A stretch of DNA of 64,000 nucleotides from NCBI GenBank assembly GCA_035570055.1, contig DATMLM010000099.1, positions 17,925 through 81,924 of the forward strand, written 5' to 3'. The stretch is from DASRDS01 sp035570055. GTDB lineage: Bacteria; Gemmatimonadota; Gemmatimonadetes; Gemmatimonadales; Gemmatimonadaceae. Of the stretch, positions 17,737 through 26,233 are shown in pieces; position 1 is the first letter of the stretch, and each line of letters starts with the position of its first letter. A program made the translations under genes and the position numbers. The notes beneath the pieces were generated by a model. That model was not told the origin of the DNA and did not search any database. It was given only the letters and a program-made list of their open reading frames with translations.

Positions 17737-18261
17737 GTGATACAAGAAGGCGCCTGGTTCGACCGAACATGGACGTTCGAGTTGCCAGTAACGGCGTTTC
17801 CCGCCGTGCTGGAGCGCCTGCGAGGGACGGCAGCGAGAATGGCGGAGCTGATCGTTGGGGCGACCGACGATCAGCTCCGCTGGCACGATCCCAACGCCTG
17901 GTCCGCGAAACGCCACTTGGGCCACCTCGACGATCTGCATGCGCTCGACGAGCGTCGCCTGCGCGAATACGTATCGGGCGCCGCAACCCTCTCGGCAGCC
18001 GATCGCACGAATCGTCTAACCTACGAGACCGATCACGATGCGATGCCGGCCGCGGCAATCATCGCGCGCTTTCGTGCGCATCGCGCCGGGTTGGTAGCCG
18101 AGATGGATGCGCTGTCGGAGCCACAGGTCTCGGCTACCGCGCTACACCCGCGGCTCCAACGGCAATTGCGTCTCATCGATTGGGCGTATTTCGTGGCCGA
18201 GCACGATGACCATCACTTGGCGGCGGCCAGGCAAGCGCTCAGTCGCCCTTCTCGTACTTGA
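17737..18261 (+). CDS. DinB-family protein
   Basis: A 174-residue four-helix-bundle protein of the DinB/YfiT superfamily. The likely metal ligands are a histidine in the first long helix region (KRHLGHLDDLHALDERRL) and the late histidines in AEHDDHHLAAARQ. Some members are thiol-dependent transferases (bacillithiol/mycothiol S-transferases); most are uncharacterised. GTG 17737 is the start. The 3' end overlaps the convergent dodecin gene by 23 bases. Confidence 0.83.
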   Translation: MIQEGAWFDRTWTFELPVTAFPAVLERLRGTAARMAELIVGATDDQLRWHDPNAWSAKRHLGHLDDLHALDERRLREYVSGAATLSAADRTNRLTYETDHDAMPAAAIIARFRAHRAGLVAEMDALSEPQVSATALHPRLQRQLRLIDWAYFVAEHDDHHLAAARQALSRPSRT

Positions 18262-18454
18262 ACGAGAGCCGCACTTTCGCGCGATAGCTCTCGATCTTCC
18301 CGTCCTTGAGGTGAATGTCGAGCTCCGACACTTCGGCCACGCGGAGATCGCGCAGCGTCTCGCTTGCGCGTTCGATGGCGGCTTTCGCGGCTTTCTCCCA
18401 CGATTCCGTCGACGTGCCGATCAGTTCGATGACCTTGTAGACGCTCTCCGGCAT
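18239..18454 (-). CDS. Dodecin family flavin-binding protein
   Basis: A 71-residue protein with near-consensus dodecin sequence: VYKVIELIGTSTESWEKAAK, LRDLRVAEVSELDIHL and YRAKVRLSFKYE. The tryptophan in TESWEKA is the residue that stacks on the isoalloxazine ring in known dodecins. Dodecins form dodecameric flavin-storage or flavin-buffering shells. It is on the same strand as and 17 bases after the alpha/beta-hydrolase gene. Confidence 0.93.
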   Translation of the reverse strand: MPESVYKVIELIGTSTESWEKAAKAAIERASETLRDLRVAEVSELDIHLKDGKIESYRAKVRLSFKYEKGD

Positions 18455-18471
18455 ACGTGCTCCTCCTCAGG

Positions 18472-19089
18472 TTATAGGTCCCACGACGCGACAGCCTGCG
18501 CGAGCTCGCCCATTACTTCGTTATCGGTCCGACCCGAGCGCTTGAGCACGTGAAATCCGTGGTCGGCGCCGTCGATCACATGGAGTGTCGCCCGCGAACC
18601 AAGCGACTCGCCAATCGGCCGCAGCAGATCCAGCGGAGCGAACTCGTCGCGCGTGCCCTGGAGAAACAGCATCGGCACGGCGACTTTCGCTAGATGGTCG
18701 GCACGTGCAGTGCCAGGCCGGCCCGGCGGGTGCAGCGGGAACCCGAAAAACACGATCCCTTTGACGTCCCTGAGCACGCCTTCCGCGGCGGCCTGCGACG
18801 TCATCCGTCCGCCAAAGGACTTCCCGCCGGCCAACAATGGCAGCTCCGGCGCGGCCTGCCGCGCGACCTCAGCAGCGGCGGCCACGCGCTCGTGCAGTAC
18901 GGGCGCTGCATCCTGACGGCTCTTCCGCTGCTCCATGTACGGGAACTCGTAGCGCAGTGTCGCGACACCGACGGTCGCGAGCAGCGCGGCGAGCTTCTCC
19001 ATAAAGGGATGTCGCATCCCCGCCCCGGCGCCGTGCGCGAGCGTCAACATCCGGTGCGCGTTCGGCGGCCGCACGAGGAGCGTCTCCAT
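18472..19089 (-). CDS. Alpha/beta-hydrolase, KANL3/Tex30-like
   Basis: A 205-residue small alpha/beta-hydrolase. The oxyanion region is LTLAHGAGAGMRHPFM, the nucleophile elbow GGKSFGGRM (S91), followed by an acid in QGTRDEFAPLD and the catalytic histidine in DGADHGFHVLKRSG. It belongs to the KANL3/Tex30 or dienelactone-hydrolase-like group with no defined substrate. No signal peptide, so cytoplasmic. It precedes the dodecin gene on the same strand. Confidence 0.88.
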   Translation of the reverse strand: METLLVRPPNAHRMLTLAHGAGAGMRHPFMEKLAALLATVGVATLRYEFPYMEQRKSRQDAAPVLHERVAAAAEVARQAAPELPLLAGGKSFGGRMTSQAAAEGVLRDVKGIVFFGFPLHPPGRPGTARADHLAKVAVPMLFLQGTRDEFAPLDLLRPIGESLGSRATLHVIDGADHGFHVLKRSGRTDNEVMGELAQAVASWDL

Positions 19090-19106
19090 GGCAGGAGACT
19101 AGTACG

Positions 19107-21428
19107 CTAGTTCCCCGCGTGAAACAAGTACGTCGCCTTGACGAAGAATCCGTCCGACGTGCGGTGGAGGCCCGTGAAGTTGAACGAATACGGTTCGGTA
19201 TACCCGCTGCCGTAGCCGACGAAGAACACCGTGCCCGGCGTTGGCTGATAGGAGAACAGCCAACTCCCGCTGACCACGTTCGAGGTCGTCTTGAGCTGCG
19301 GCTCATAGACCCCGGCCGAATTCTTGATCAACAGCGGATCATTGGTTCTCCCATCATCCCGAAGCGCCGCCACCCAGGACGCTTCGTACTGACCGATAAA
19401 TCGCACAAAAATGGGCCGTGAGATCTGGTACGCGGCCTCGATGTACGGCACGCGCTGCACCGCGACCTGCGTGTTGTCAGACCGCCGGACGAACTGCAGC
19501 TGCGAGTAGATGAGCGAGATGCGGCCCTTGGAGGTCGGCCGCCAATCTATCGTCGAGTTCACCACGAAGATCCAGGCGGACGACCACTCGTAGAAATTGT
19601 CGTCGTATCCCGTGACCGTCGAAAAGGATGCATCGAAATGAGACCACCGGGGTGTCGTAAACCCCGTGACGATATCCAGGTTCGGGATGTGCGGCGTTCC
19701 GACGAACGGCACCGTGTCGATCCCGGTCGGCGTCCGTTTCGCGACATAGTAATTCGCGTAGAGCGCGGGATCGTACCCGAAATTCTCGACGAAGGCGTCG
19801 GCGTTCAGCGTCCAGCCACCGTGCAGCGTGACGTTATTGCTGAAGTGCCACTTGATGTCTTCGGCCCGGTGCCCGCGCAGGAATTGGGGATACTCCCACA
19901 CTTGAATCGGCGAGAAGTCGAACGTGTAGCTCTGGATCAGCGCCCCCGGCTTCCCATAGAACGTGAGCGCATTGTCGAGCGTGCTCGACACGATACCCGT
20001 GCGGGGAATGAATCCGCTCTGGTCGACGAAGCTCGAGTCGATGCCCGACAGCTCGTAGCGGAGCGACCAGTGCCGGCCGTTGCGCTCGAAGAGCCCGTCC
20101 CAGAGCGGCGCGACAGCGTGAATGCTGTCGGACCGCGTGCTGCTCACGACACCCTGGAGCCGGATATCATAGATCTTGCCGAACACGATGCGCGTGTCGG
20201 CGCCCACCACGTGATTGTACCACGGGCCGTCTTCGCGGTCGGTCGCAATGAGGCCAACCGTCGAGCCACCACCCAGGTTGTGCTTGACGCGCAGGATATC
20301 GAATACGGGATTGTCCTTCCCGTTCGCCGACTCGTTCCCTGCATCGACCGACGACAAGAAGCCGATGCTCGAGCCGGCGACCTCGCCGGTGAGCTTGACC
20401 GCTGCGTCCGGCTGAATGATCGAGCGCGTGTACACGAGCGTGTTCGGCGTATCGAACTGTTCCAGGCCGTCGAAGAAGAATGGCCGCTTCTCGGGGTACG
20501 ACAGCGCGACACGCGGATCGAATTGCAGCTGCGGCACGTCGGACTCGATCTGCGAAAAATCGGGCTTGATCGTCCCGTTCAAGGTGAGATTATCGGTCAC
20601 ACCCCAACGCACGTTGCCGCCGGGCGACAAGGGCTCGACGCTATACTTCCAACCCGTCGGCGTCGGGTTCCCGTTGATGTGCGAGGTCAGCTCGGGATTG
20701 AGATCGAGCACCAACCCTCTCGTAATCCCGGCGAGGCCCTCCAGCGTGCCGAACTGCCCAATAAACGACGTATTCGCGAGCCGCGCGGGCGCCCACGTGT
20801 CTTCGTCGCCGGAGTGCTGAACCTGGCGCACGATATTGATGCCCCAGCGCTGCTGGCTGCCCGAGCTGAAGCTCACGCTCGCGAACGGAATGCGCACCGT
20901 CACTTCGTACCCGAACGGCGTGACGTGGCCCTTCGACTGGTACGTGTAGTCGGTACTCAGGCTGACCGTATCGCGATTGGTCACCGCGGCCGCCCCGGTC
21001 GAGGCCAGACTGTGGATGCCCTCGCTCAGAATGCCATCGGCCTGAATCCCAAGCGGATTGACCCCGAATACGTAGGCGCGGTGGTGATCGTGCGACGTGT
21101 CCAGAAAAATCTGGACATAGTCATCGGCCGTGATCTTGTCACGATCGGCCAGCGTCGCGTGCACCGCGCCGTGGGCCTCGTACGCGCGAATGCCGAAGTA
21201 CAACGCATCGCGCGTGTACATCACGAGCACCACGGTCGAATCCGCCGCCGGAACGCCGTCGACCGGGAGGTATTGGGAGAAGCCACGAAGGCGTGCCGCG
21301 CGATCCCACGGCGGTGCGTCCAGAGACGCCTCGAGTGGAACCGGGACCTCGACTCGTGGCACGCGCACGGCCAACTGGCCCGCGCGGCCATCATAGATCT
21401 GCAGTAGCAATAAAAGTGGCGCGATCAT
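19107..21428 (-). CDS. DUF5916 protein with CBM9-like domain, outer-membrane barrel type
   Basis: A 773-residue exported protein. An N-terminal signal segment (MIAPLLLLLQIY) is followed by a CBM9-like beta-sandwich (about residues 25-220; LEASLDAPPWDRAARLRGF, VQIFLDTSHDHHRAYVFGVNP) and a long DUF5916 region with alternating beta strands to the end, typical of an outer-membrane beta-barrel (LRYELSG, YQPTPGTVFFVGYGSG, FFVKATYLFHAGN). The family is abundant in Gemmatimonadota, Acidobacteriota and Bacteroidota; its substrate is unknown. The last residues lie 17 bases from the hydrolase gene start. Confidence 0.88.
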   Translation of the reverse strand: MIAPLLLLLQIYDGRAGQLAVRVPRVEVPVPLEASLDAPPWDRAARLRGFSQYLPVDGVPAADSTVVLVMYTRDALYFGIRAYEAHGAVHATLADRDKITADDYVQIFLDTSHDHHRAYVFGVNPLGIQADGILSEGIHSLASTGAAAVTNRDTVSLSTDYTYQSKGHVTPFGYEVTVRIPFASVSFSSGSQQRWGINIVRQVQHSGDEDTWAPARLANTSFIGQFGTLEGLAGITRGLVLDLNPELTSHINGNPTPTGWKYSVEPLSPGGNVRWGVTDNLTLNGTIKPDFSQIESDVPQLQFDPRVALSYPEKRPFFFDGLEQFDTPNTLVYTRSIIQPDAAVKLTGEVAGSSIGFLSSVDAGNESANGKDNPVFDILRVKHNLGGGSTVGLIATDREDGPWYNHVVGADTRIVFGKIYDIRLQGVVSSTRSDSIHAVAPLWDGLFERNGRHWSLRYELSGIDSSFVDQSGFIPRTGIVSSTLDNALTFYGKPGALIQSYTFDFSPIQVWEYPQFLRGHRAEDIKWHFSNNVTLHGGWTLNADAFVENFGYDPALYANYYVAKRTPTGIDTVPFVGTPHIPNLDIVTGFTTPRWSHFDASFSTVTGYDDNFYEWSSAWIFVVNSTIDWRPTSKGRISLIYSQLQFVRRSDNTQVAVQRVPYIEAAYQISRPIFVRFIGQYEASWVAALRDDGRTNDPLLIKNSAGVYEPQLKTTSNVVSGSWLFSYQPTPGTVFFVGYGSGYTEPYSFNFTGLHRTSDGFFVKATYLFHAGN

Positions 21429-21495
21429 GCCCGGGGAACGGATACCGGGCTGATCGATGTCCTACAAGCGCCACTTTGTGGCCAAATCTAGCTGT

Positions 21496-21945
21496 TTAGG
21501 AACACCACCACTTGGCCGCATCCGCCGCGTAGCCGACGCGCGGCAACACCTGCGCGGCCACGAGAGCGATCCCCCAGAGGACCATCACCATCGCCACGGC
21601 ATGTCCACGCACCATGCGATGCTGCCAGGTCCACGCCACTGTCCACAGACCGCCGACGATGATGAGCAGCTCGGCGAACAAGTACGTGAACAGCCCGAAC
21701 CCACAGGCGTGTCCGTACGGCCAGAAGTTGATGGCCGTCGCCAGCGCGAACACGAGCACAAATCGGCCACCCGTGCCGACGAGCATCGCGGTGCGTTCTT
21801 GCCGTTCGAGCGTCCGCTCGAGCGTGCGCCGCTCACTCGTGCGCCGAGCTTTGAGCTGGGCCGGGGACGGGACAGGGGGGAGGGGAGGAAGGCCGTCGAA
21901 GGCCCGCTCGATCTTTCTGAGCTCACTTGTCCAATTGATCGCCAT
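21496..21945 (-). CDS. Small membrane protein, unknown function
   Basis: A 149-residue protein with a charged, coiled-coil-like N-terminus (SAQLKARRTSERRTLERTLE-type, about residues 28-50) and three hydrophobic helices (about residues 55-75, 80-105 and 115-135). I do not recognise a family with confidence; the layout resembles 2TM-domain-like proteins found next to regulators. It sits between the GH42 and DUF5916 genes on the same strand. Confidence 0.6.
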   Translation of the reverse strand: MAINWTSELRKIERAFDGLPPLPPVPSPAQLKARRTSERRTLERTLERQERTAMLVGTGGRFVLVFALATAINFWPYGHACGFGLFTYLFAELLIIVGGLWTVAWTWQHRMVRGHAVAMVMVLWGIALVAAQVLPRVGYAADAAKWWCS

Positions 21946-22003
21946 TTACCTCTCCACGAGCATGCTCTTACTGACGACTGGCGCGCGTGGGAGGTCGCGC
22001 GAT

Positions 22004-23980
22004 TTAGCGCTGATCGGACATCATGACTGCGACACCATACTGCTCCAGATGTACGGTGCTCATCCGCCGTTTTTCGAACACCGACCACATTGACCGAGGC
22101 AAAGTGACCTCCCGCGGGCGCGATGCGAAATTGATCAGCACAAAAACCTGCCTGCCATCCGCTCCCACGCGTCTCGTGACCTCAACGCTGTCTGGCACGG
22201 GGCCGAAGACCGGCTGGACGTGACTGACGCGCGCCATCCACTTGGCCGCGGTGTCAAGAGTGCTCGCATCGAGCACGGTACCGATATATGTGATACGCCC
22301 CTTCCCGTATACCCGCGTCACCATTGCCGGCTGCCCATCGAGCCATCCGTTCGCGCGGCCATATCGCAACAGCGCCTGGTCCCCTGACAAGTACTCGGCC
22401 CAGACACTCGCCTTTCCGGAGGGCCGTAATGGCACCTCGTGCTCGAGCGCATAGTACTGCTCGACCCTGGCGCCCAGGGCCTCGCCGAGGAGTCCCGGCT
22501 GCCGCTGCGGCAACAACGCGTTGTATTCGTCCTTGAGGCCCGATCGGGGTCCAAGCACCAAATGGCCGCCACCGCGCACATAGTCCATGAGATGGCGCGC
22601 GAGCGTGTCCGGGATCACGTTGAGGCTCGGCGCGATGACGAGCCTGTAATCAGTCAACGGTGCATACGGGCTCACGACATCCACCGACTGCGCCATGTGC
22701 CGCAGCACCCGATAATAGTCGCGGGCGACGAGTAGGGTGTTCCATTTATCCGTGTGCCTCTGCCACTCGATCGCCCAGCGACTCTCGTAATCGTTGAGCA
22801 GCGCCACAGGCGACACCACGCGCGTGTCACGAAATGCGTCCGACGCGTCAGCGAATTCTTTCGCGGTCCGTGCAACCTCGGCCAGCAACGGCACTGGGCC
22901 GCCATCAGGACCGACGAGCGTTCCGTGAATCTCCTCTTGACCATTGAGCGCGCTGCGCCATTGCCAGTACGAGACTTCATCCGCGCCGTGGCCGACGGCA
23001 TGCCAGGCCATCGCGCGGACCTCACCCTTGTCCAGTGAGTTATTGAGGTTCGACCAGTTGACGCTGCCGGGTTGTGTCTCGATCTCCCAGAAGTTCTGAC
23101 GCAAGAGGCCCCGCATGGCGTCGTGACTCAGGCCATTCGTGATGGGATCGAGATGGCCCGAGCCGACATAGTCATCCCATGCGACGAGCGTCAGCGGCTT
23201 GCTCACCACATAGTGATCGAACGCATCGAACCCGAGCCCCATGAAATTCCCCGTGACGAACTGCCGCGGATCCACGTGCGCGCGAATCACGTCAATCTGA
23301 TTGGTCACATAGTCCCGCCAGGTCGTCGTGACGAACCGCTTCCAGTCGAGCATGAGGCCGGGGTTGTGCTCGCCGATGGGTATGGGAATCTCGTCCCATC
23401 GATCGTACGTCTGGCTCCAGTACGCGGCAGCCCAATGCGCATTCAATGAGTCGATGCTGCTGTACTTGCCGTGTAACCAGTCCTGAAATTGCCGTCGTGT
23501 CAGGCTGTCGTACGACATGAACCCATAGCCGAACTCATTGTCGATCTGCCACCCGACGACATTGGGATCATGCCCAAATCGCTCGGCCATCACCTCGGCG
23601 ATGCGCCGGCACAATTCCCGATACTTCGGCGAGCTCGACGACCCGTGCGCGCGATTCCCGTGCGTTGCGCGGATGCCGCTCTCGTCAACGCGCAACACCT
23701 CGGGATACTTCGCCGTCAACCAAGCCGGCGGCGCGGCCGAGGGCGTGCCGAGCACGACGGCGATATGGTGCTTCTCGAGGACCCGAATCGCGCGGTCCAG
23801 CCAGTCGAGCTCGAACTTCCCCTCGCTCGGCTCCATCGCGCTCCACGCGAATTCGCCGATCCGCGTCACGTTCATGTGCGCGTCTTCCATCATCCGCGCA
23901 TCGGTCTCCCAGCGTACTTCCGGCCATTGCTCCGGGTACCAGTCGGCACCCATGAGCAACGCCGGCTGCATCAAGAGCAT
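22004..23980 (-). CDS. GH42-family beta-galactosidase
   Basis: A 658-residue glycoside hydrolase of family 42 with its three parts: an N-terminal TIM barrel (MGADWYPEQWPEVRWETD; general acid/base E149 in WQIDNEFGYG; probable nucleophile E301 in FWEIETQPGSVNW), a trimerisation domain (about residues 400-600; VVSPYAPLTDYRLVIAPSL) and a C-terminal beta domain. It hydrolyses beta-galactosides; some members act on arabinosides. No signal peptide, so cytoplasmic. The start at 23980 overlaps the end of the upstream membrane-protein gene by 10 bases, indicating an operon. Confidence 0.93.
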   Translation of the reverse strand: MLLMQPALLMGADWYPEQWPEVRWETDARMMEDAHMNVTRIGEFAWSAMEPSEGKFELDWLDRAIRVLEKHHIAVVLGTPSAAPPAWLTAKYPEVLRVDESGIRATHGNRAHGSSSSPKYRELCRRIAEVMAERFGHDPNVVGWQIDNEFGYGFMSYDSLTRRQFQDWLHGKYSSIDSLNAHWAAAYWSQTYDRWDEIPIPIGEHNPGLMLDWKRFVTTTWRDYVTNQIDVIRAHVDPRQFVTGNFMGLGFDAFDHYVVSKPLTLVAWDDYVGSGHLDPITNGLSHDAMRGLLRQNFWEIETQPGSVNWSNLNNSLDKGEVRAMAWHAVGHGADEVSYWQWRSALNGQEEIHGTLVGPDGGPVPLLAEVARTAKEFADASDAFRDTRVVSPVALLNDYESRWAIEWQRHTDKWNTLLVARDYYRVLRHMAQSVDVVSPYAPLTDYRLVIAPSLNVIPDTLARHLMDYVRGGGHLVLGPRSGLKDEYNALLPQRQPGLLGEALGARVEQYYALEHEVPLRPSGKASVWAEYLSGDQALLRYGRANGWLDGQPAMVTRVYGKGRITYIGTVLDASTLDTAAKWMARVSHVQPVFGPVPDSVEVTRRVGADGRQVFVLINFASRPREVTLPRSMWSVFEKRRMSTVHLEQYGVAVMMSDQR

Positions 23981-24615
23981 ACGATGCGGTGGCGGTCGAT
24001 CCACGCCGCCCATGGGATGAAGAGCCACAGCACGAGCGCGCTCCACGCCAGCATCGACACACTGGGCGGCGGGCCGGAGCCGACCGTGTACAACGCGACT
24101 TGCACCGCGACGAGCGACCAGAGACCCCATCGGCCGATCGCGTCCTTCGCCTTCGTGGTCCGGAGGTATATGACCAGGCCGCCGACGTAGAAGATCGCCT
24201 CGAGCGCCCACGTCAGCGGCACGGAGTTCCATGCGCCGAGGCCGACGCGCGGGCCGCCCGGATACAGCGGGAGATCGGGCCGGTGCACAAGCACATCGAG
24301 CACCCAATGGCTCAGGACCAACGCGCCGACGACCCACGCCCCGCGCGGTCGGTGTCGCACCAGGAAGTAAGCGACACCGATGATCACGCTCCAGCCGACC
24401 GCGGCCAGCAGGCTATGCGAGATGGGATAACTGACAAAGTCGAGGTCCGACGCGGCCATCAATCCCGGCGCGATCTTGACGTGCTCGACGCCGAGCAGAA
24501 GGAGAATGGGCCAGAGCTCGTCGAGCCACTGGGCCGCGAAGGTGAGCGTGCCGAGGGAGGTCTCGGGGCTCGCGCGTTTGGCGGCGAATGCCAGGCCATA
24601 GTGTCCGAGAAACAC
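23971..24615 (-). CDS. Polytopic membrane protein (MFLGH...AK family)
   Basis: A 214-residue membrane protein with about five helices. The start GTG 24615 gives the typical N-terminus MFLGHYGLAFAAKRA; histidine/aspartate motifs SHSLLAAVGW and LSHWVLDVLVHRPDLPL recall membrane-bound metal-dependent hydrolases of the YdjM type. A longer open frame upstream would overlap the divergent MBL gene and is rejected. It is co-transcribed with GH42. Function unknown. Confidence 0.75.
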   Translation of the reverse strand: MFLGHYGLAFAAKRASPETSLGTLTFAAQWLDELWPILLLLGVEHVKIAPGLMAASDLDFVSYPISHSLLAAVGWSVIIGVAYFLVRHRPRGAWVVGALVLSHWVLDVLVHRPDLPLYPGGPRVGLGAWNSVPLTWALEAIFYVGGLVIYLRTTKAKDAIGRWGLWSLVAVQVALYTVGSGPPPSVSMLAWSALVLWLFIPWAAWIDRHRIVCS

Positions 24616-24654
24616 GCCGCGCAATATAAAGCGTCGGACGATAGATTGACGCGC

Positions 24655-25521
24655 ATGATCCGACGCTTCCTGTGCGCCCTGATACTGGCCCAGCCACTCG
24701 CCGCGCAGCCCGAGCTCGTCACCGCGCGCGGTCTCGTTCACGCGGTCCCGGGCGAGCTTCCGACGTCGATCGGATATCTCATCATCGTCGACGACTCGAA
24801 CCCGCTCTCCCAGGCCGTGGAGAACGCGCCGCAGACGATGGTCAAATCACCGGACCCGGTGTTCCAGGTGAAGTACCCGCACGGCTGGATCATGGTCGAC
24901 GCGGCCATGGATCGCGAGCTGGCGACGGCGCCGGGCAGCACCGGCAAGTTCCTCGACGACGCGTACACCCGCATGGTCGCGGCCCTGCGCGGCGCCGGGT
25001 TGATTGTCATCACGCACGAGCACGGCGACCACATTGGCACGGTCGCCCACTCGTCCGTTGCTGACGAGTTGGCGCCGAAAACGCTGCTCAATCGGCAAGA
25101 GATGGAGTCGCTGCTGCACCGGCCGAAGGTGACCTTCACGCCGTTCGACTCGACGAAGGCGAGTCGCTACATCGTGATCGACTACGACCGCGTGCTCCCG
25201 ATCGCGCCTGGGGTCGTGCTGATCAAGGCGCCCGGGCACACGCCGGGATCGCAAGTCGTCTACGTCAAGCTCGCGTCAGGTCGCGAAGTGATTCTCTCGG
25301 GCGACGTCGCATGGCACCGGCTCGGCATTGAGACCGGCAAGGAAAAGCCGGACTCGGCGAGCAAGCAGATGGGCGAGGACCGCGCGGCCATCGCCGGCGA
25401 GCTGGCCTGGCTCCATCAGGCCGAGCAGGCCGGCGTGAGCGTCGTCGTCAGTCACGATGGCGAGCAGCTCAAGACATTCGCCCGGCAAGGGATCCTGACC
25501 GAGGGTCTATCCACTCGATAG
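24655..25521 (+). CDS. Exported metallo-beta-lactamase-fold hydrolase
   Basis: A 288-residue MBL-fold protein with a signal peptide (MIRRFLCALILAQPLAAQ). The zinc site is HEHGDH (H121, H123, D125, H126), with a further histidine in KAPGHTPGSQVVYV and an aspartate in VILSGDVAWHRLG; these are the standard MBL ligands for a binuclear centre. The class is wide (lactonase, esterase, beta-lactamase-like), so the substrate cannot be named. The end overlaps the convergent VOC gene by 15 bases. Confidence 0.9.
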   Translation: MIRRFLCALILAQPLAAQPELVTARGLVHAVPGELPTSIGYLIIVDDSNPLSQAVENAPQTMVKSPDPVFQVKYPHGWIMVDAAMDRELATAPGSTGKFLDDAYTRMVAALRGAGLIVITHEHGDHIGTVAHSSVADELAPKTLLNRQEMESLLHRPKVTFTPFDSTKASRYIVIDYDRVLPIAPGVVLIKAPGHTPGSQVVYVKLASGREVILSGDVAWHRLGIETGKEKPDSASKQMGEDRAAIAGELAWLHQAEQAGVSVVVSHDGEQLKTFARQGILTEGLSTR

Positions 25522-25872
25522 CACGAACTGATTGCCGTCGGGGTCTTTGAAGACGGCCGAGGTGCCCCAACTCTCCTTCTTCGGCTCTTTGGAGAACTCG
25601 ACGCCTTTCTCCCGCATCTCTTTCGCCGTGGCGAAGACGTCGGTACACCAGAACGAGATCGGCTGAAAGCCGCCAATGCGATCCTCGAACCCGTCGGGCG
25701 TGAACAACACCAACTTTGTCTCGGCGCCCGGGATCAGGAGCTCGATCCACCGCTGCTTGGCGCTAAACGGCTGATCGGTCGCGACTTTGAAGCCGAGTTT
25801 CTCCGTAAAGAAGCGGAGAGAAACATCCTGGTCGCGCACAGGAATGCTGGTGAATTTGATGCCTCGAATCAT
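25507..25872 (-). CDS. VOC-family (glyoxalase-like) protein
   Basis: A 121-residue single-module vicinal-oxygen-chelate protein: IRGIKFTSIPVRDQDVSLRF, FYTEKLGF-type text (FFTEKLGFKVATD), ISFWCTDVFATAKEMREKG and the terminal FKDPDGNQFVLSS. Such proteins are usually isomerases, dioxygenases or resistance/binding proteins. MIRGIKF (25872) is preferred over an ATG 21 bases upstream because it matches the family N-terminus. Confidence 0.9.
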   Translation of the reverse strand: MIRGIKFTSIPVRDQDVSLRFFTEKLGFKVATDQPFSAKQRWIELLIPGAETKLVLFTPDGFEDRIGGFQPISFWCTDVFATAKEMREKGVEFSKEPKKESWGTSAVFKDPDGNQFVLSSG

Positions 25873-25922
25873 GTGGGCAACGATAGCCACCACCCGTCGC
25901 TCGACGCAATCAGTCAGTCGAC

Positions 25923-25945
25923 GCTATACTATTCATTGATATAGC
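25923..25945. promoter_or_regulatory. Candidate operator GCTATA-N11-TATAGC
   Basis: A perfect 6-bp inverted repeat separated by 11 bases ends immediately before the ATG of the HTH gene, inside an AT-rich island between the VOC gene and the HTH gene. It is well placed for autorepression of the HTH-hydrolase operon. Based on symmetry only. Confidence 0.4.
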
Positions 25946-26233
25946 ATGCCTTCCGTCGACGACTACGTAATCGATGTGCTCATGCGCGATCTCGTCGGCC
26001 ACGATCGACGGCCGGCGAGTTTTCTAGTCTATTTGTGGTTGATGGCCGAGCAGCGCCGCCGCCGCGTTCCGGTGCAAGTCAGCTATCAAGAGCTGGCCGA
26101 GTCGATCGGCGTCTCGAAGAGCGCGGCGCAAGCGGGCGTGGGGTGGCTCATTCGGCGCAAGTTGCTCGCGGCGACGAAAGACACCACAACGTCTACGCCG
26201 CGCTACAACGTACTGACACCGTGGAGGCAGTGA
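25946..26233 (+). CDS. Small helix-turn-helix DNA-binding protein
   Basis: A 95-residue winged-helix protein: SYQELAESIGVSKSAAQAGVGWLIRRKLL is a clear helix-turn-helix with recognition helix SKSAAQAGVGWL, followed by a short wing ending in PRYNVLTPW. It resembles the replication-initiator/GntR-like stand-alone HTH proteins common in Acidobacteriota and Gemmatimonadota. Its stop TGA shares one base with the ATG of the CocE-type hydrolase gene (TGATG), so the two are co-translated. Confidence 0.82.
   Translation: MPSVDDYVIDVLMRDLVGHDRRPASFLVYLWLMAEQRRRRVPVQVSYQELAESIGVSKSAAQAGVGWLIRRKLLAATKDTTTSTPRYNVLTPWRQ

Noticed and set aside
24616..24741. Longer N-terminus for the membrane protein upstream of GH42
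   Set aside because: It would overlap the divergent MBL signal peptide, and GTG 24615 gives the conserved MFLGH start.
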